Made by a program: the position numbers and the translations under genes
The notes under the pieces: model-generated
What the model was told of the DNA's origin: nothing
What the model saw: the letters and a program-made list of their open reading frames with translations, nothing else
Databases searched by the model: none
Shown here: positions 62,509-64,000 of the stretch, in pieces
Layout of the letters: each line of letters opens with the position of its first letter
How positions within the stretch are numbered: position 1 is the first letter of the stretch
Source: Chondrosia reniformis
Lineage: Eukaryota; Porifera; Demospongiae; Chondrillida; Chondrillidae
Assembly (NCBI GenBank): GCA_947172415.1
Contig: OX359191.1
Coordinates: forward strand, 3,534,001-3,598,000
Reading direction: 5' to 3'
Length of the DNA stretch: 64,000 bases

Positions 62509-64000
62509 TACAGTGGAACCTCCATAATAAGGACACCCTCGGGACCAGATCCAAGTGTCCTGATTATGGAGGTGTCCTGATTTCAGAGGTTTGCCATTAA
62601 ATATGTATTAATTACATTTATATGCAAAGATTGGCAATGTAATTACAAACATATTGTTAATATTCTATAGTGTAGCCAAAATATATGCATTTAGTAAACA
62701 CAGAAATGCTACTGTCATGATACACTGCTAAACCACACTATTTATGGAAATAATCATCCAATGTTGTCTGCCTGGCTTTAGTAAGCGCAGAGTAGTGAAG
62801 TGCTGCAACCACATTTGTTACACGGCTAATTTCTGTTGCTTCAGAAGTGTACCCCTTGTAATCTAAAAATGCAGCAACATCATCTAGGCTCTGCATTGCT
62901 TGGTGAAAGGTTGTTAGCTTGGGTAGCACAGGCGTGCAGAAAGAATCTCCCTCCCCATTCTCCTCTTCCTCCTCCTCCTCCTCATCTTCCTGTTCTTGGC
63001 TCTCAGAATCTTTCTTCTTCTTGCTTGGAGCAATATCAGCTAGGAAGTCATCCTCCCAGCTGTCATCAGCATAGTCCTGACAAACAGGTAGGTCTTCATC
63101 AGCAGTGGTAAACTCATCCGCAGAGCAGCAATCTCTAGATCTGATCCCTTTGATCATGTCTTCTAGCTCTCCTGTCTCACTGTCTACTTCCAGATCTGCA
63201 AATGGGTCATCAGCTATATTGACATCACGTGAGACTGGATCAAAATCAGAGTTGACAACCCCAGCCTTTCGGAAGCATTTTTAATGGTGTCAGATGACAC
63301 CAACTCCCATGCCTGTGCAACCCATCTGCATGCTAGTAGGATGTTGACTGACTTGACCACTTCATGAGCGCTTGAGCACTCCTCAATTTTGGCAAGGACA
63401 TGCTGCATGAGAAGCTTACGATAGTGTACCTTGAAGTTCTTGATGATTCCAAAGTCAAGGGGCTGAAGAACTGAGGTGGTGTTAGGAGGAAGAAACAGGA
63501 TTTTGATGTTGCTGTATTTTCCTAAAAGATTTTGTGGGTGGCATCCAGCATTATCCATTAGCAGTGCAATTGAGCGGCTTTGTGACTTCAATTGATTGTT
63601 TACCTTGAGAAGGACACGGTGCATAATGTCTCCTGTCATCCAGGACTTTGCCTGGCTGTAAAACCTCACTGGTAAGCAACTTTTATCCACTCCCTTGAAG
63701 CATCGAAGGTTTTCAGATGTCCAGACAACAATTGGTTTGATACCTTCTTTGCCTCCTGCAGCATTTACAAAAAATGCTACTGTCACCCTCTTGCCCCCTT
63801 TGCATAACTTCCCCTTCTGTCCTAAGCCTTTGTCTGGCAAAGCCCTCCAGAAGCAGCCTGTTTTGTCCATGTTCCAGATATCCTTGGCACTGTAACCATG
63901 AATTATCTCTGGGATGCGCTCTTTCCAAGAGTCAACCGTTTCACCTTTGACTTCGCCTGACTCCCCACTAATGGTCATCTGTCGAATGTTGTGTTTCAAT
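62509..64000 (-). mobile_element. Tigger transposon, partial (runs off window)
   Basis: Starts at 62511 with the Tigger-type terminus CAGTGGAACCTCCATAATAA directly after TA (62509-62510) inside the 254-bp array. A subterminal inverted copy (TTATGGAGGTGTCCTGAT) follows at about 62564-62581. About 155 bp further in, the transposase gene ends. The 5' part of the gene and the other terminus lie beyond 64000. Confidence 0.85.
62738..64000 (-). pseudogene. Tigger transposase, partial, one frameshift
   Basis: Minus-strand transposase lacking its N terminus because of the window end. The pogo-type DDE domain has the first D in DIWNMDKTGCFW (usually DETG), the second in LLMDNAGCHP and the third in TSVLQPLDFGI, with 32 residues between the last two. 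A one-base deletion near 63280 shifts the frame after SSDTIKN. The original frame continues through an acidic region and lysine-rich KKKKDSESQEQEDEEEEEEE to the C terminus RQTTLDDYFHK at 62738, a normal Tigger ending. Probably a single recent lesion. It is related to, but clearly distinct from, the transposases at 27-28 kb and 44-45 kb. Confidence 0.85.

Noticed and set aside
62836..63111. 91-codon plus-strand proline-rich ORF
   Set aside because: Antisense to the acidic region of the Tigger transposase; the proline run is the complement of Glu codons.

Overview
The window comes from a eukaryotic, almost certainly invertebrate animal genome. It is repeat-dominated and probably heterochromatic. 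No free-standing host gene can be supported. Every substantial reading frame belongs to a transposable element: a Penelope-like retroelement (PLE) with a GIY-YIG endonuclease, a non-LTR retrotransposon with a restriction-like endonuclease, three pogo/Tigger transposons with CENP-B-like transposases, and one Tc1/mariner-class transposon. I cannot name the taxon; a sponge, cnidarian or lophotrochozoan would all fit.

The bases from 1 to about 48.28 kb are a degenerate 13-bp satellite (monomer ACTAGTTGTATGT or its complement) interrupted by insertions. The satellite reads in the plus sense at 1-17.05 kb, minus at 17.05-29.52 kb, plus at 29.52-33.35 kb, minus at 33.36-39.62 kb (with a small flipped block at 34.29-34.51 kb), and plus again to 48.28 kb. 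About 12.5-20.3 kb and 30.1-37.2 kb are the two arms of a large inverted duplication that share the same satellite variants and the same inserted repeats.

Insertions in order: a fold-back PLE terminal fragment with two hammerhead-ribozyme motifs (9.8-10.4 kb); an unknown repeat R1 (12.2, 16.6 and 33.5 kb); a fold-back element F1 (17.9 and 31.7 kb); two near-identical PLE copies head to head (20.36-24.53 kb); a composite of non-LTR tail, inverted HIRAN fragment, Tigger transposase and divergent HIRAN gene ending in a Tigger terminus (26.89-29.52 kb); a 5'-truncated non-LTR element flanked by a 309-bp target duplication (37.0-39.5 kb); a 2.9-kb TA-flanked transposon (39.86-42.77 kb); and a decayed pogo/Tigger element (43.89-45.81 kb).

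From about 48.28 to 62.51 kb lies a different array: about 57 tandem units of about 254 bp. Each has a tRNA-like head (A-box-like and B-box-like motifs, T-arm-like hairpin, complementary ends), an A-rich stretch and an AT-rich tail. Its centre is organised into a higher-order repeat of ten units (about 2.54 kb). The array is cut at 62,511 by a Tigger element that runs off the window.

Most element genes carry few lesions (one stop or one frameshift), so much of this activity looks recent. The most unusual points are the 309-bp target duplication, the tRNA-like higher-order satellite, the HIRAN gene placed divergently beside a Tigger transposase inside the same terminus, and the paired hammerhead motifs.
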